A stretch of 64,000 nt of DNA from Yoonia maricola (GTDB lineage: Bacteria; Pseudomonadota; Alphaproteobacteria; Rhodobacterales; Rhodobacteraceae), in contig NZ_PGTY01000001.1 in the NCBI RefSeq assembly GCF_002797915.1, forward strand, positions 124,001-188,000, read 5' to 3'. Position numbers and translations under genes: made by a program. Below, piece after piece: positions 55,573 to 64,000 of the stretch (positions within the stretch are counted from its first letter, which is position 1; every line of letters starts with the position of its first letter). The notes under the pieces were generated by a model, which did no database searches, was not told the origin of the DNA, and saw nothing but the letters and a program-made list of their open reading frames with translations.

Positions 55573-57800
55573 TGCCTGACCTTCTGATTGAACTTTTTTC
55601 CGAGGAAATCCCCGCTCGTATGCAGGCCCGCGCGGCCGATGACCTGCGCAAGCTGGTGACTGATGGTCTGGTCGAGGCGGGTTTGACCTATGCGGGGGCG
55701 GCTGCGTTTTCCACGCCGCGTCGCCTAACATTGTCAATTGATGGGCTGACGGCAGAAAGCCAAGCGGTGCGCGAAGAGCGTAAGGGACCGAAGGTTGGCG
55801 CGCCCGACAAGGCGATTGAAGGGTTCTTGCGTGGTGCTGGTGTGGCGCGCGAGGATCTTGAGGTGCGCGATGACAAGAAGGGGCAGGTTTATTTCGCGAT
55901 CATCGAAAAGCCGGGGCGTATGGCGGCGGATATCATCGCCGAAGTTCTGGAAAAAGTGATCCGAAACTTCCCGTGGCCAAAGTCGATGCGCTGGGGTGAT
56001 GGCCCATTGAAATGGGTGCGCCCATTGCATTCCATCCTGTGCATTCTGAGTGATGAGGCGGGGACTGAGGTTGTGCCGCTGGACGTTGATGGGATTGTAT
56101 CGGGGAATACAACGCAAGGACATCGGTTCCTTGCGCCGGATACGTTTACTGTTGTGAATTTCGATGATTACGAGGCAAAGCTCAAGCGTGCTAATGTCGT
56201 ACTGCGCGCTGATGAACGGGCCGAGGCGATCTGGCATGATGCCACGCATCAGGCCTTTGCAATGGGACTGGAAGTCGTCGAAGATCGTGGGTTGCTGACC
56301 GAGGTTGCAGGGCTGGTCGAATGGCCTGTCGTCCTGTTGGGCCAGATTGATGACGCGTTCCTTGGGTTGCCGCCCGAGGTGCTGCAAACCTCGATGAAAG
56401 AGCATCAGAAATTCTTTTCCGTACGCAATAACGTGACGGGCCGGATTGAACGCTTCGTGACCGTCGCCAATATGGAAACCGCCGACACTGGCGCGACCAT
56501 TCTGGCAGGCAACCAGAAGGTGCTGTCAGCACGCTTGGCCGATGCGAAATTCTTTTGGGAAAATGATCTGCGCGTCGCGAAAGCGGGCATGCAGCCTTGG
56601 TTGGACAGCCTTGCCAATGTGACCTTCCACAACAAACTGGGCAGCCAGAAAGAGCGTATTGAACGTATCGCGGCATTGGCGCGCGAGATTGCGCCAAGCG
56701 TCGGCGCTGATCCTGATCTGGCAGAGCAGGCGGCGCGCATAGCCAAGGCCGATCTGTCGTCAGAAATGGTCTATGAATTCCCTGAATTGCAGGGGTTGAT
56801 GGGGCGGTATTATGCGGCTGAGGCCGGCTTGGACGCACAGATCGCTGCGGTCTGCGAAGAACACTATTCCCCGCTGGGCCCATCGGATGATGTGCCGACT
56901 GCGCCGGTATCCGTGGCCGTAGCACTGGCCGACAAGATCGACACGCTGACCGGGTTCTGGGCGATTGATGAGAAACCAACCGGAAGCAAAGACCCGTTTG
57001 CGCTGCGCAGAGCGGCGCTGGGGGTTATTCGGTTGGTTTTGGAGAATGACTTCAGGCTTGAGCTAACGGGCAACCTGATCAAGCAGATTACAATCATTGA
57101 ATTGTCCGAAACTGTCGGCCGTCTTCAGTTAACTGCGAAAGAACTTCGTGATGCCTTGCAAACAGCGGACGTAGGGCTTGATCCCGATAAGGTTGTCAAA
57201 GACTTCATTTTGCGACGACTGGGTAAAGAGCGTGACGCAATCGACGTCAATTCCCTGACGACTGGAGCTAAATCGGTCAACCTCCTCTCCTTCTTCCACG
57301 ACCGCCTCAAGGTCTTCCTCCGCGACAAGGGCATTCGTCACGACATCATCGACGCCTGCATCGCCATGCCTGGCAATGACGACCTGACGCTGCTGGTCAA
57401 ACGGGCCGAGGCTTTGGCTGCAACCCTTGCCACCGATGACGGCGAAAACCTTATCCAAGGGTTCAAACGCGCCAACAATATCCTGACCCAAGCCGAGGAG
57501 AAGGACGGGGTGGAATACTCTTATGGTGCTGACATCAAATTCGCCGAAGACGCCGCCGAAAAGGCACTTTTTGCGGCCCTTGATGCTGCGAATGCAAAGA
57601 TCACACCGGCGATGGAAGCACAAGATTTCAGCACTGCGATGCACGCTATGGCGGCACTTCGCGCACCGATTGATGCATTTTTTACCGATGTGCAGGTAAA
57701 CGCCGATAGCGCACTCTTGCGCAGGAATCGCCTTAACCTATTGTCACGTATTAGAAATATATGTCTGAGTGTTGCTGACCTGACGAAAATCGACGGCTGA
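55572..57800 (+). CDS. glyS: Glycyl-tRNA synthetase beta subunit
   Basis: GlyS binds and helps charge tRNA(Gly) together with GlyQ. The 742-residue protein begins PDLLIELFSEEIPARMQ, has FPWPKSMRWGD and VALADKIDTLTGFW, the latter part of the HD-like region of the beta subunit, and a C-terminal anticodon-binding helical domain. Length is slightly above the E. coli protein. A CTGTA/TACAG hairpin with a UUCG loop at 57810-57829 may end transcription shortly after the stop. Confidence 0.96.
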   Translation: MPDLLIELFSEEIPARMQARAADDLRKLVTDGLVEAGLTYAGAAAFSTPRRLTLSIDGLTAESQAVREERKGPKVGAPDKAIEGFLRGAGVAREDLEVRDDKKGQVYFAIIEKPGRMAADIIAEVLEKVIRNFPWPKSMRWGDGPLKWVRPLHSILCILSDEAGTEVVPLDVDGIVSGNTTQGHRFLAPDTFTVVNFDDYEAKLKRANVVLRADERAEAIWHDATHQAFAMGLEVVEDRGLLTEVAGLVEWPVVLLGQIDDAFLGLPPEVLQTSMKEHQKFFSVRNNVTGRIERFVTVANMETADTGATILAGNQKVLSARLADAKFFWENDLRVAKAGMQPWLDSLANVTFHNKLGSQKERIERIAALAREIAPSVGADPDLAEQAARIAKADLSSEMVYEFPELQGLMGRYYAAEAGLDAQIAAVCEEHYSPLGPSDDVPTAPVSVAVALADKIDTLTGFWAIDEKPTGSKDPFALRRAALGVIRLVLENDFRLELTGNLIKQITIIELSETVGRLQLTAKELRDALQTADVGLDPDKVVKDFILRRLGKERDAIDVNSLTTGAKSVNLLSFFHDRLKVFLRDKGIRHDIIDACIAMPGNDDLTLLVKRAEALAATLATDDGENLIQGFKRANNILTQAEEKDGVEYSYGADIKFAEDAAEKALFAALDAANAKITPAMEAQDFSTAMHAMAALRAPIDAFFTDVQVNADSALLRRNRLNLLSRIRNICLSVADLTKIDG

Positions 57801-57809
57801 GCCGAAAAA

Positions 57810-57829
57810 CTGTAAACTTCGGTATACAG
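57810..57829 (+). terminator. Possible weak terminator after glyS
   Basis: CTGTA (57810-57814) pairs with TACAG (57825-57829), and AC/GT around a TTCG tetraloop (57816-57823) extend it across one mismatch. The following bases are AAGGCCTTTTCC. The stem is short, so this is tentative. Confidence 0.35.
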
Positions 57830-57863
57830 AAGGCCTTTTCCTCCTTTATGCTGCACCTGAACA

Positions 57864-60434
57864 ATGATCGGTGCCGCAGTGCAGCAACAGACGACATATG
57901 GACCTTTGACGCTGATTACGCCCACCGCCGCCATGAAGGCTTCGGTGCACGGTGGGCGTGCGAAGTGCCTGCAACGCCTGATCCGTCTGGATATGCCGGT
58001 GCCTGTCACGGTTGCCTTGTCATTCGATGCGGTTCATGAAGCGGCCTTGGGCAATTTGCCTGACATGGCTGCCCTTTTGGCACCCTTTGGCGATGCGCCG
58101 CTGTTATCCGTGCGCCCATCCAGTCAGGACCCTGATTGGGGTGGGCCGGGTGCGATTTTGAATGTCGGTATGAACGACGCCCGATTGGCGACATTGACGC
58201 AGCGCATAGGTGCGGCAGCGGCAACAAAGCTTTATCTGCAGTTTGTCCAATCCTATGCCATCCATGTGGCGCGTCTTGATCCTGATGAATTCTACCTGCC
58301 TGACGTGGCCAATGCCGACAGCCTGCGGACGATGCTGGACACGTTCGAGCTTGAAACGGATGAGCCATTTCCGCAGGATCCAGCGGTGCAACTGGCCGAA
58401 GTCCTGCGCTCTATGGCGCGCGCTTGGGATGGCACCACCGCGCGGTTGCTGCGGCAAGCCAAGGGTGCGCCCGCAAATGCGGGTCTGGGCCTTGTGGTGC
58501 AGGCAATGGCTTTGGGCACAGGGCAAGGCGAATGTGGTCAGGGGGTCATGCAATTTGTCGATATGACGACCGGCCAGCCAAAAATCGTGGGCCGCTATCT
58601 GAGCTGCAGCAAGGGGCAGGGCAAAGATGTGGGGCCCGATACAGAAGGCGCGATGTATCTGACACGCGATCCGCGTGGTCCCGCGCTGGAAGATATATGT
58701 CCCGATCAATATGCGCAGCTGGTGTCGTACGGTGACATATGCCGCCGCCGTTTGCGCGAAGAAATGGAAGTGAAATTCACGCTTCAGGATGGCATGGTGC
58801 AGATTTTGGACGCCGTGCGCGTGCAGCGCACGTCGCGCGCCTCTGTCAAGATTGCCGTGGCCTTGGCCGAGGATAAGATCATTCCGCGCGAAGAGGCCGT
58901 GATGCGCGTCAAACCCTCTGCCTTGTCAGAGCTATTGCACCGGCAAATTGATCCCACTGCAGCACGCGATATGATCGTAGGGGGTATTGCAGCCAGCCCC
59001 GGTGCGGCCGCTGGCCGGATCGTCCTGACTGCCCATGAAGCACAGGCGAGTGCCGCGCGCGGTGAGCCTTGTGTTCTGGTCCGCCGCGAAACAACGCCAG
59101 AGGATATTCGCGGCATGCACGCTGCCAGTGCCGTTTTGACGATGCGCGGTGGCGTCACCAGCCATGCCGCTGTAATTGGCCGTGGCATTGGTTTGCCTTG
59201 CGTCGTGGGTGCCTCTGATCTGTCGATTGATCGCAAGAATGGGGTGATCATCGCCCCCGATGGCCGCATATTCAAAGCAGGTGATGTAATTACCGTTGAT
59301 GGGAGCACCGGGCAGGTTCTGGTGGGCGAACCGCCCATGCTTGAAGCCGCCCTTGATGGCGCGTTTCAGACCTTGCTGGAATGGGCTGATGATTTCCGCG
59401 ACATCGGCGTGCGCGCGAATGCCGATACGCCTGCTGATGCCCAAACCGCGCGGAACTTTGCCGCCGAAGGGATTGGCCTGTGCCGGACCGAGCACATGTT
59501 CTTTGATGGTGACCGTCTGGGTGTGATGCGGCAGATGATTTTTGCCGAAGAAAGCGATGATCGCCGGGCTGTTCTTGATCGCCTCCTGCCGATGCAGCGC
59601 GCCGATTTTCAGGCCTTGTTCGAGATTATGGCGGGCAAGACCGTTTGCGTACGTCTGTTTGACCCGCCGCTGCATGAATTCCTGCCTTCTGACAAAGCAG
59701 GCATGCGTGATCTGGCCGAGCAAGTGGCTTTGCCACTGCCCGATGTCATGGAACGCGTTGATGCTATGGCGGAATATAACCCGATGCTTGGGATGCGCGG
59801 CGTACGGCTTGGGATCGCGATCCCAGAGATCTATGATATGCAAGCCCGCGCGATCTTTGAGGCGATGGTCGCTGTCCGTGACAAAGGCATCACGATTAAT
59901 GTCGAGATCATGATCCCGCTGGTCAGCGCGATGCGCGAGGTCGAATTGCAAAAGACCCGGATTGGTGGCGTTGCGAATGCCGTGCGGGCCAAAAGTAAGA
60001 CGGCTTTTGAATACCACCTTGGTGTCATGGTTGAAACACCACGCGCGGCCCTGCGCGCGCAGGATATTGCCGAGCACGCCGCGTTTTTGTCCTTTGGCAC
60101 AAATGACCTGACCCAGATGACCTATGGGTTGTCGCGCGATGATGCAGGGCGGTTCATGTCATCTTACGTCCAGCAAGGCGTATATGCCGAAGACCCATTT
60201 CATACCCTTGATCTTGAAGGTGTAGGCGAGCTGATCTCATTGGGTGCAGAGCGCGGACGTATGGGCCGCAAGGACGTTGTTTTGTCCCTTTGCGGGGAAC
60301 ATGGTGGTGATCGGTCTGCTATCGCATTTTGTCGTGCCCAGCAGTTCGATTACATCTCTTGCTCTCCTTTCCGTGTGCCTGTTGCGCGACTCACCGCAGC
60401 GCAGCTTGCTTTGGCGGATCGGGTGTCATCGTAG
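57864..60434 (+). CDS. PPDK-like PEP-utilising protein with degenerate ATP-grasp half
   Basis: The 856-residue protein has the domain order of pyruvate phosphate dikinase. The phosphohistidine domain keeps GGVTSHAA (His434), and the PEP-binding barrel keeps GLCRTEHMFF, LFDPPLHEFLP, NPMLGMRGVRLG, FGTNDLTQMT and the catalytic cysteine in LCGEHGGD (Cys810). The N-terminal ATP-grasp half is eroded: GGKGA reads GGRAK, and the SGTGVAFTRNPxTGE region reads CGQGVMQFVDMTTGQ. It may therefore not use ATP as PPDK does. It follows glyS by 63 bases. True enzymatic activity is unknown. Confidence 0.82.
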   Translation: MIGAAVQQQTTYGPLTLITPTAAMKASVHGGRAKCLQRLIRLDMPVPVTVALSFDAVHEAALGNLPDMAALLAPFGDAPLLSVRPSSQDPDWGGPGAILNVGMNDARLATLTQRIGAAAATKLYLQFVQSYAIHVARLDPDEFYLPDVANADSLRTMLDTFELETDEPFPQDPAVQLAEVLRSMARAWDGTTARLLRQAKGAPANAGLGLVVQAMALGTGQGECGQGVMQFVDMTTGQPKIVGRYLSCSKGQGKDVGPDTEGAMYLTRDPRGPALEDICPDQYAQLVSYGDICRRRLREEMEVKFTLQDGMVQILDAVRVQRTSRASVKIAVALAEDKIIPREEAVMRVKPSALSELLHRQIDPTAARDMIVGGIAASPGAAAGRIVLTAHEAQASAARGEPCVLVRRETTPEDIRGMHAASAVLTMRGGVTSHAAVIGRGIGLPCVVGASDLSIDRKNGVIIAPDGRIFKAGDVITVDGSTGQVLVGEPPMLEAALDGAFQTLLEWADDFRDIGVRANADTPADAQTARNFAAEGIGLCRTEHMFFDGDRLGVMRQMIFAEESDDRRAVLDRLLPMQRADFQALFEIMAGKTVCVRLFDPPLHEFLPSDKAGMRDLAEQVALPLPDVMERVDAMAEYNPMLGMRGVRLGIAIPEIYDMQARAIFEAMVAVRDKGITINVEIMIPLVSAMREVELQKTRIGGVANAVRAKSKTAFEYHLGVMVETPRAALRAQDIAEHAAFLSFGTNDLTQMTYGLSRDDAGRFMSSYVQQGVYAEDPFHTLDLEGVGELISLGAERGRMGRKDVVLSLCGEHGGDRSAIAFCRAQQFDYISCSPFRVPVARLTAAQLALADRVSS

Positions 60435-60444
60435 TGTGACACCC
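60421..60444 (+). terminator. Hairpin overlapping the stop of the PPDK-like gene
   Basis: GGGTGTCA (60421-60428) and TGACACCC (60437-60444) form a perfect 8-bp stem with an 8-base loop that contains the TAG stop. A TTTTT run comes only about ten bases later, so this could be a non-canonical terminator or an mRNA 3'-end stabiliser. Confidence 0.4.
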
Positions 60445-60577
60445 GCTGTCGTGGCATTTTTGTCGCGAAAATCCGTCTTTCGGGAAATAGTCATGGTGTC
60501 AAATCAACCGATGTTGCCTCTTTAGGAACAGTCCTGCGCAAGGACTAGACCTTTACGCCGCTTTCCCTTAAGGACAG

Positions 60578-60591
60578 CCGCGCTAGCGCGG
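60578..60591. promoter_or_regulatory. GC-rich palindrome CCGCGCTAGCGCGG before the cell wall hydrolase gene
   Basis: This is a perfect 14-bp palindrome, 32 bases before the predicted start at 60624. In RNA it could form at most a short tight hairpin; as DNA it looks like a dimer site. The surrounding leader (60524-60623) contains no coding frame. Confidence 0.4.
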
Positions 60592-60623
60592 AGCAACCCC
60601 GCGTCGTTTCCTGGGTGGGAAAA

Positions 60624-61292
60624 ATGACTGTTATGAAGGCGATTTACGCCGCACTTTCTGCGGCCACCATTTGTGTTGTGTCAAGCTCTGCTACAGCTGA
60701 CGAACTATTGGCAAGCCGGTTGGGTGCGATATTAGGACAAGAGCGTGAAGCTTTGTCCGTGGTCCCAGACAGCCGCATGAATACTTTGACAAGCCTGCCG
60801 CCAGTGCAGGATCGCGATATCGTTGCCCGCAGCGGTATTGTTTATGATCGTGATTTCCTGGCAGCACAGCCAGCCGCTGACGGTGGCGCCAACTGGCAGT
60901 GCTTGTCCGAGGCTCTGTATTTTGAGGCGCGCGGTGAAACCGTGCGGGGCATGTTTGCTGTTGGCGAAGTGATCCTGAACCGGGTCGATAGCAACGCCTA
61001 CCCTGACACGCTTTGCGCTGTTATCAACCAAGGGACCGGGCGTCGTTATGCCTGCCAATTCACGTACACGTGTGATGGGAAGCCTGAAACTATTGGTGAG
61101 CCCCGTTCTTGGGAGCGTGTTGGCAAAGTTGCCCGTATTCTGATTGATGGCGCACCCCGTGTGCTGACTGGCGGTGCAACGCATTATCACACCAAGTCTG
61201 TGAACCCGTCTTGGGCGCAGCGTTATCCGCGCACAGCCGAGATTGGGTATCACTATTTTTATCGTCAGCCGGTGCGCACCGCGTCAAACTAA
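60624..61292 (+). CDS. Secreted cell wall hydrolase, SleB/CwlJ type
   Basis: The 222-residue protein has a signal peptide (to about ATA-DE) and a C-terminal Hydrolase_2 domain starting WQCLSEALYFEARGE, with the catalytic glutamate in that segment, then NRVDSNAYPDTLCAVINQG and CQFTYTCDG. Such enzymes cut peptidoglycan or act in its remodelling. GGTGGGA precedes ATG 60624; GTG 60615 and ATG 60633 are also in frame. About 190 bp with a palindrome separate it from the PPDK-like gene. Confidence 0.87.
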   Translation: MTVMKAIYAALSAATICVVSSSATADELLASRLGAILGQEREALSVVPDSRMNTLTSLPPVQDRDIVARSGIVYDRDFLAAQPAADGGANWQCLSEALYFEARGETVRGMFAVGEVILNRVDSNAYPDTLCAVINQGTGRRYACQFTYTCDGKPETIGEPRSWERVGKVARILIDGAPRVLTGGATHYHTKSVNPSWAQRYPRTAEIGYHYFYRQPVRTASN

Positions 61293-61376
61293 AGTCGCAT
61301 GAATGCGGGCAGGCGTCGTACCGACGCTTGCCGCTTTGTCGTACCCCTTGTATCTCACCACGGGTATTCTCATGCG

Positions 61377-62309
61377 ATGGACGCGCCCATGACCGATGAC
61401 ATTCGCCTTGCCTTTGCCCACCCCAGTGAGCGGGCCGAGGCCAGCAGCCAAACCCCCTGCGACCGCATTTCCCTGCGCGATTATATCGTGGAGGTCGAGA
61501 TCGGGGCCTTCCAACAAGAGCGTGGCACTTTGCAACGTGTCCGTTTCAATGTCGTGGTTGAGGTCTTGCCGCTGACCGGCCCAATTGACGACGACGTCGA
61601 CCGCATCTTGTCCTATGACAAAGTGACCGAAGCGATCAGCATTGAGCTGGAGGCCGAGCGGATCAACCTGCTTGAAACCCTTGCCGCTCGCGTGGCCGAG
61701 CGGATCTTGCTAGAGCCGCAGGCAGAGCGCGTTTTTGTCCGTATCGAAAAGCTGGATCGTGGCCCGTTTTCACTCGGGGTTGAGATTGTGCGGTCACGCG
61801 ACGGTGTCGATCTGGCAGGGCAAGAACATATCGAGGCACCGCATCCGCGCATGGTGTATTTGTCCAATGATGCGATTGGCTCTGCGCATTTGACCGGTTG
61901 GATTGATCAACTGGCCGCAATGGAAGCGCCCTTGATCATTTGTGTTGGCCCGTCTGATATCGTCGCACCGCAAGCGGCCAACGCCATGGCACAACGGCGC
62001 ATTGACTTGCTGGCGATCGAACAAAATGCGTGGACCTTGGCTGCGCGTGATCGGCGCTGCATGGTTGTTGGGACGCGCACGGAATTGGATTGGGCGATGA
62101 AGAATGGCCAGATTTGTATTTGGGCGCCTTCCAAAATTGTCTTAGACGCGGTGGATGGCCCATCCGCTAGCCCGCGCGATGCAGTGGCTTTGGTCGCCTG
62201 GTTTGCAGGTGATATGTCGGCAAAGGAACTGCTGGTGATCGGCGCTGGCACACCTCAAGCAGCTGTGCCCGTACGCGCAATCTCGTCTGACGTCACAGAT
62301 TTGACATGA
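61377..62309 (+). CDS. folB: Dihydroneopterin aldolase fused to an amino-acid-kinase-like domain
   Basis: The first part (about residues 25-145) is FolB-like, which cleaves dihydroneopterin in folate synthesis: VEIGAFQQERG, LSYDKVTEAI, NLLETLAARVAE (catalytic Glu) and VRIEKLDRG (Lys). A second domain of about 150 residues follows (MVYLSNDAIGS to the end). Its RRIDLLAIEQNAWTLAAR and IWAPSKIVLD segments resemble small amino acid kinases, but the TSDS nucleotide motif is not conserved. The start may be 61377 or 61389. Its TGA overlaps folP. Confidence 0.8.
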   Translation: MDAPMTDDIRLAFAHPSERAEASSQTPCDRISLRDYIVEVEIGAFQQERGTLQRVRFNVVVEVLPLTGPIDDDVDRILSYDKVTEAISIELEAERINLLETLAARVAERILLEPQAERVFVRIEKLDRGPFSLGVEIVRSRDGVDLAGQEHIEAPHPRMVYLSNDAIGSAHLTGWIDQLAAMEAPLIICVGPSDIVAPQAANAMAQRRIDLLAIEQNAWTLAARDRRCMVVGTRTELDWAMKNGQICIWAPSKIVLDAVDGPSASPRDAVALVAWFAGDMSAKELLVIGAGTPQAAVPVRAISSDVTDLT

Positions 62310-63319
62310 CCCGATACTATCGCCCCATCGTCCGTTTTGGCGATGTGCCTACGTCGCATGCTCTTTCGCTGGCCGGGGGTGCGTGCTGGTTTGACACTGT
62401 CGCGGTGCACGAACGGGGTTGCGAGGTGCAGACTGTTCCTGCCGGTGACATAACCGCTGATATCCAAGACACATTGACCCGCCCCCGCGCATCAATTGCG
62501 GGTATGACAATGAGCGGGCCGCGCATAATGGGCATATTGAATGTCACACCCGATAGTTTTTCGGATGGCGGTCAGTTCAATGCGCCGGACCGTGCACTTG
62601 CCCATGCACAAGCCATGCAAACCGCTGGTGCTGACATCATTGATGTGGGCGGTGAAAGTACGCGTCCGGGTGCCAAGCAAGTGGAGATTGCAGAGGAAAT
62701 CGAGAGGACGGTTCCAGTGATCAAAGCGATCCGCGCCCATAGTGACGTGCCTATCTCGATTGATACGCGCAAATCACAGGTTGGGGCCGCGGCACTAGAC
62801 GCAGGTGCGACGCTGGTGAATGATGTGGCTGCGTTCACCTTTGATCCGGAACTGGCCAAGGTTGCTGCCAAGGTCGGCGCGCCCGTCTGTGTGATGCATG
62901 CGCAGGGCGCGCCCGAGACGATGCAGGATGATCCCTGCTATGATGATGTTCTGCTAGATGTTTACGATTTCCTGAGTGAGCGGATTGAAGCCGCGGTTGC
63001 AGCTGGCATCCCCCGTGAGCAGATCGTCGTTGATCCCGGTATCGGTTTTGGCAAAACGCTCGCACACAATCTGACCCTTCTGCGCGGGATCGCTATTTTT
63101 CATGCACTTGGCTGTCCTATTCTTCTCGGTGCATCGCGCAAACGCTTTATCGGCACGATTGGCGGTGGGGCCGCAGCCAGCGACCGGGTAAGCGGTTCTG
63201 TGGCGGTTGCACTCAACGCTGCACGGCAGGGCGTGCAAATCCTGCGCGTTCACGATATATTAGCTACGAAACAAGCATTAGACTTGGAATGGGCAATCGG
63301 CGGGGCAGAAACACTATGA
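62306..63319 (+). CDS. folP: Dihydropteroate synthase
   Basis: FolP joins p-aminobenzoate to dihydropterin pyrophosphate. The core starts at residue 74 with [16 protein letters not shown], followed by [36 protein letters not shown] and [10 protein letters not shown] 73-residue N-terminal extension precedes the core and makes the protein 337 residues, longer than the roughly 280 of E. coli. The ATG overlaps the folB stop (ATGA), and its own TGA overlaps the glmM ATG. Confidence 0.95.
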   Translation: MTRYYRPIVRFGDVPTSHALSLAGGACWFDTVAVHERGCEVQTVPAGDITADIQDTLTRPRASIAGMTMSGPRIMGILNVTPDSFSDGGQFNAPDRALAHAQAMQTAGADIIDVGGESTRPGAKQVEIAEEIERTVPVIKAIRAHSDVPISIDTRKSQVGAAALDAGATLVNDVAAFTFDPELAKVAAKVGAPVCVMHAQGAPETMQDDPCYDDVLLDVYDFLSERIEAAVAAGIPREQIVVDPGIGFGKTLAHNLTLLRGIAIFHALGCPILLGASRKRFIGTIGGGAAASDRVSGSVAVALNAARQGVQILRVHDILATKQALDLEWAIGGAETL

Positions 63320-64000
63320 CACGCAAATTCTTTGGTACTGACGGTGTGCGCGGCAAAGCGAACACCTATCCGATGACGGCTGACATGGCGCTCAAGATCG
63401 GGGCGGCGGCGGGGCGGTACTTTCGCAACGATGGGTCCAATGTGCACCGCGTCGTGATTGGCAAGGATACGCGGCTATCCGGCTATATGTTTGAAAGCGC
63501 GTTAACGGCGGGGCTCACAAGCACGGGGATGAATGTCCTTTTGCTGGGGCCGGTGCCTACGCCCGCAGTTGGGTTGTTGACCACTTCGATGCGGGCCGAT
63601 GTCGGGATCATGATCTCGGCCAGTCACAACCCGCACTATGATAATGGGATCAAATTCTTTGGACCCGATGGTTTTAAACTGTCAGATGATGCCGAGGCCG
63701 AGATTGAAGCTTTGATTGCCAGTGATCTCGAACCCGCTCAGTCGCAGAACATTGGCCGTGCCAAGCGGATTGATGACGGTCGGTTCCGTTATGCCGAACG
63801 GGTGAAATCAACCTTTCCGGCCGGGATGCGCCTTGATGGGCTGAAAGTCGTGATCGATTGCGCCAATGGGGCTGCGCACCGTGTTGCCCCCGAAGTGCTA
63901 TGGGAATTGGGCGCAACCGTGATCCCCGTTGGTGTCAGCCCCGATGGCTTCAATATCAATGATGGCTGCGGATCGACCGATACATCAGCGGCGTCCAAGG
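63316..64000 (+). CDS. glmM: Phosphoglucosamine mutase (5' part, cut by the window end)
   Basis: GlmM converts glucosamine-6-phosphate to glucosamine-1-phosphate for UDP-GlcNAc. The 228 codons present begin [15 protein letters not shown], as in all GlmM proteins, and contain the phosphoserine loop SASHNP (101-106, Ser103) and the IDCANGAAH segment of domain 2. The frame is open to the last base. The start overlaps the folP stop as ATGA, the same folP-glmM order as in E. coli. Confidence 0.96.
   Translation, partial: MTRKFFGTDGVRGKANTYPMTADMALKIGAAAGRYFRNDGSNVHRVVIGKDTRLSGYMFESALTAGLTSTGMNVLLLGPVPTPAVGLLTTSMRADVGIMISASHNPHYDNGIKFFGPDGFKLSDDAEAEIEALIASDLEPAQSQNIGRAKRIDDGRFRYAERVKSTFPAGMRLDGLKVVIDCANGAAHRVAPEVLWELGATVIPVGVSPDGFNINDGCGSTDTSAASK

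Noticed and set aside
1-64000. tRNA or rRNA genes, CRISPR arrays, insertion sequences, prophage or phage-defence genes
   Set aside because: None was recognised on either strand; nearly all sequence is accounted for by conserved single-copy genes. A dedicated tRNA scan was not possible.

Overview
This window is a contiguous chromosomal segment of an alphaproteobacterium of the Rhodobacterales (Roseobacter group). The evidence is gene content and order: a complete division and cell wall (dcw) cluster with a DUF2484 gene behind murC, an aerobic cobaltochelatase pair cobS/cobT beside a C-terminal J-domain protein and bolA, glyQ and glyS separated by a small membrane protein, and a folB-folP-glmM chain at the right edge. 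Genes are densely packed, often with ATGA or GTGA stop/start overlaps, and GTG starts are common. I recognised no rRNA, tRNA, CRISPR array, integrase or transposase, so this is mostly core genome. No genus can be assigned.

Layout. 65-9802: mraZ, rsmH, ftsL, ftsI, murE, murF, mraY, a short-chain dehydrogenase and murD read as one transcription unit. 9821-10999: a flavoprotein of the HI0933 family lies inverted inside the cluster. 11186-16261: ftsW, murG, murC, DUF2484 and three small related membrane-protein genes, the middle one frameshifted. 16254-22189: murB, ddl, ftsQ, ftsA and ftsZ, closed by a clear terminator. 22410-25991: lpxC, bamD and recN. 25992-26631: a gene-free, AT-richer gap holding a branched inverted-repeat element. 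26632-39843: a ClC channel, then minus-strand DUF427, aminopeptidase P, cobT, three unknown genes and cobS; a membrane protein; J-domain protein and bolA; DUF4177, gatB and an acyltransferase. 39946-46449: pepN, DUF2256, malate synthase G, a GlcG-like protein and a class I amidotransferase-like hydrolase. 46529-52235: a flavodoxin-type protoporphyrinogen oxidase, a photolyase-like protein, an esterase, a TrkH potassium channel and a ThDP decarboxylase. 52222-61292: a protease-like protein that has lost its catalytic residues, glyQ, a DUF6446-like gene, glyS, a degenerate PPDK-like protein and a cell wall hydrolase. 61377-64000: folB fused to a second domain, folP, and the start of glmM.

How the genes work together. 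mraY/mur genes make and export lipid II, FtsW and FtsI polymerise it at the septum, FtsL/FtsQ/FtsA/FtsZ build the divisome, LpxC and BamD supply the outer membrane, and GlmM feeds UDP-GlcNAc synthesis. CobS and CobT form the AAA+/VWA part of the cobaltochelatase. GlcB and the GlcG-like protein belong to glycolate/glyoxylate use.

The most unusual items are: (1) a photolyase-like protein that looks circularly permuted; (2) a SPOR/peptidoglycan-binding protease homologue lacking catalytic His and Ser; (3) the trio of small membrane paralogues between murC and murB, with two TGAAC-N3-GTTCA dyads over a promoter and a frameshift in the middle copy; (4) a 135-bp branched inverted-repeat element upstream of the ClC gene; (5) an FNR-type box plus a dyad covering the ribosome binding site of the protoporphyrinogen oxidase gene; (6) a palindrome found twice at gene ends.
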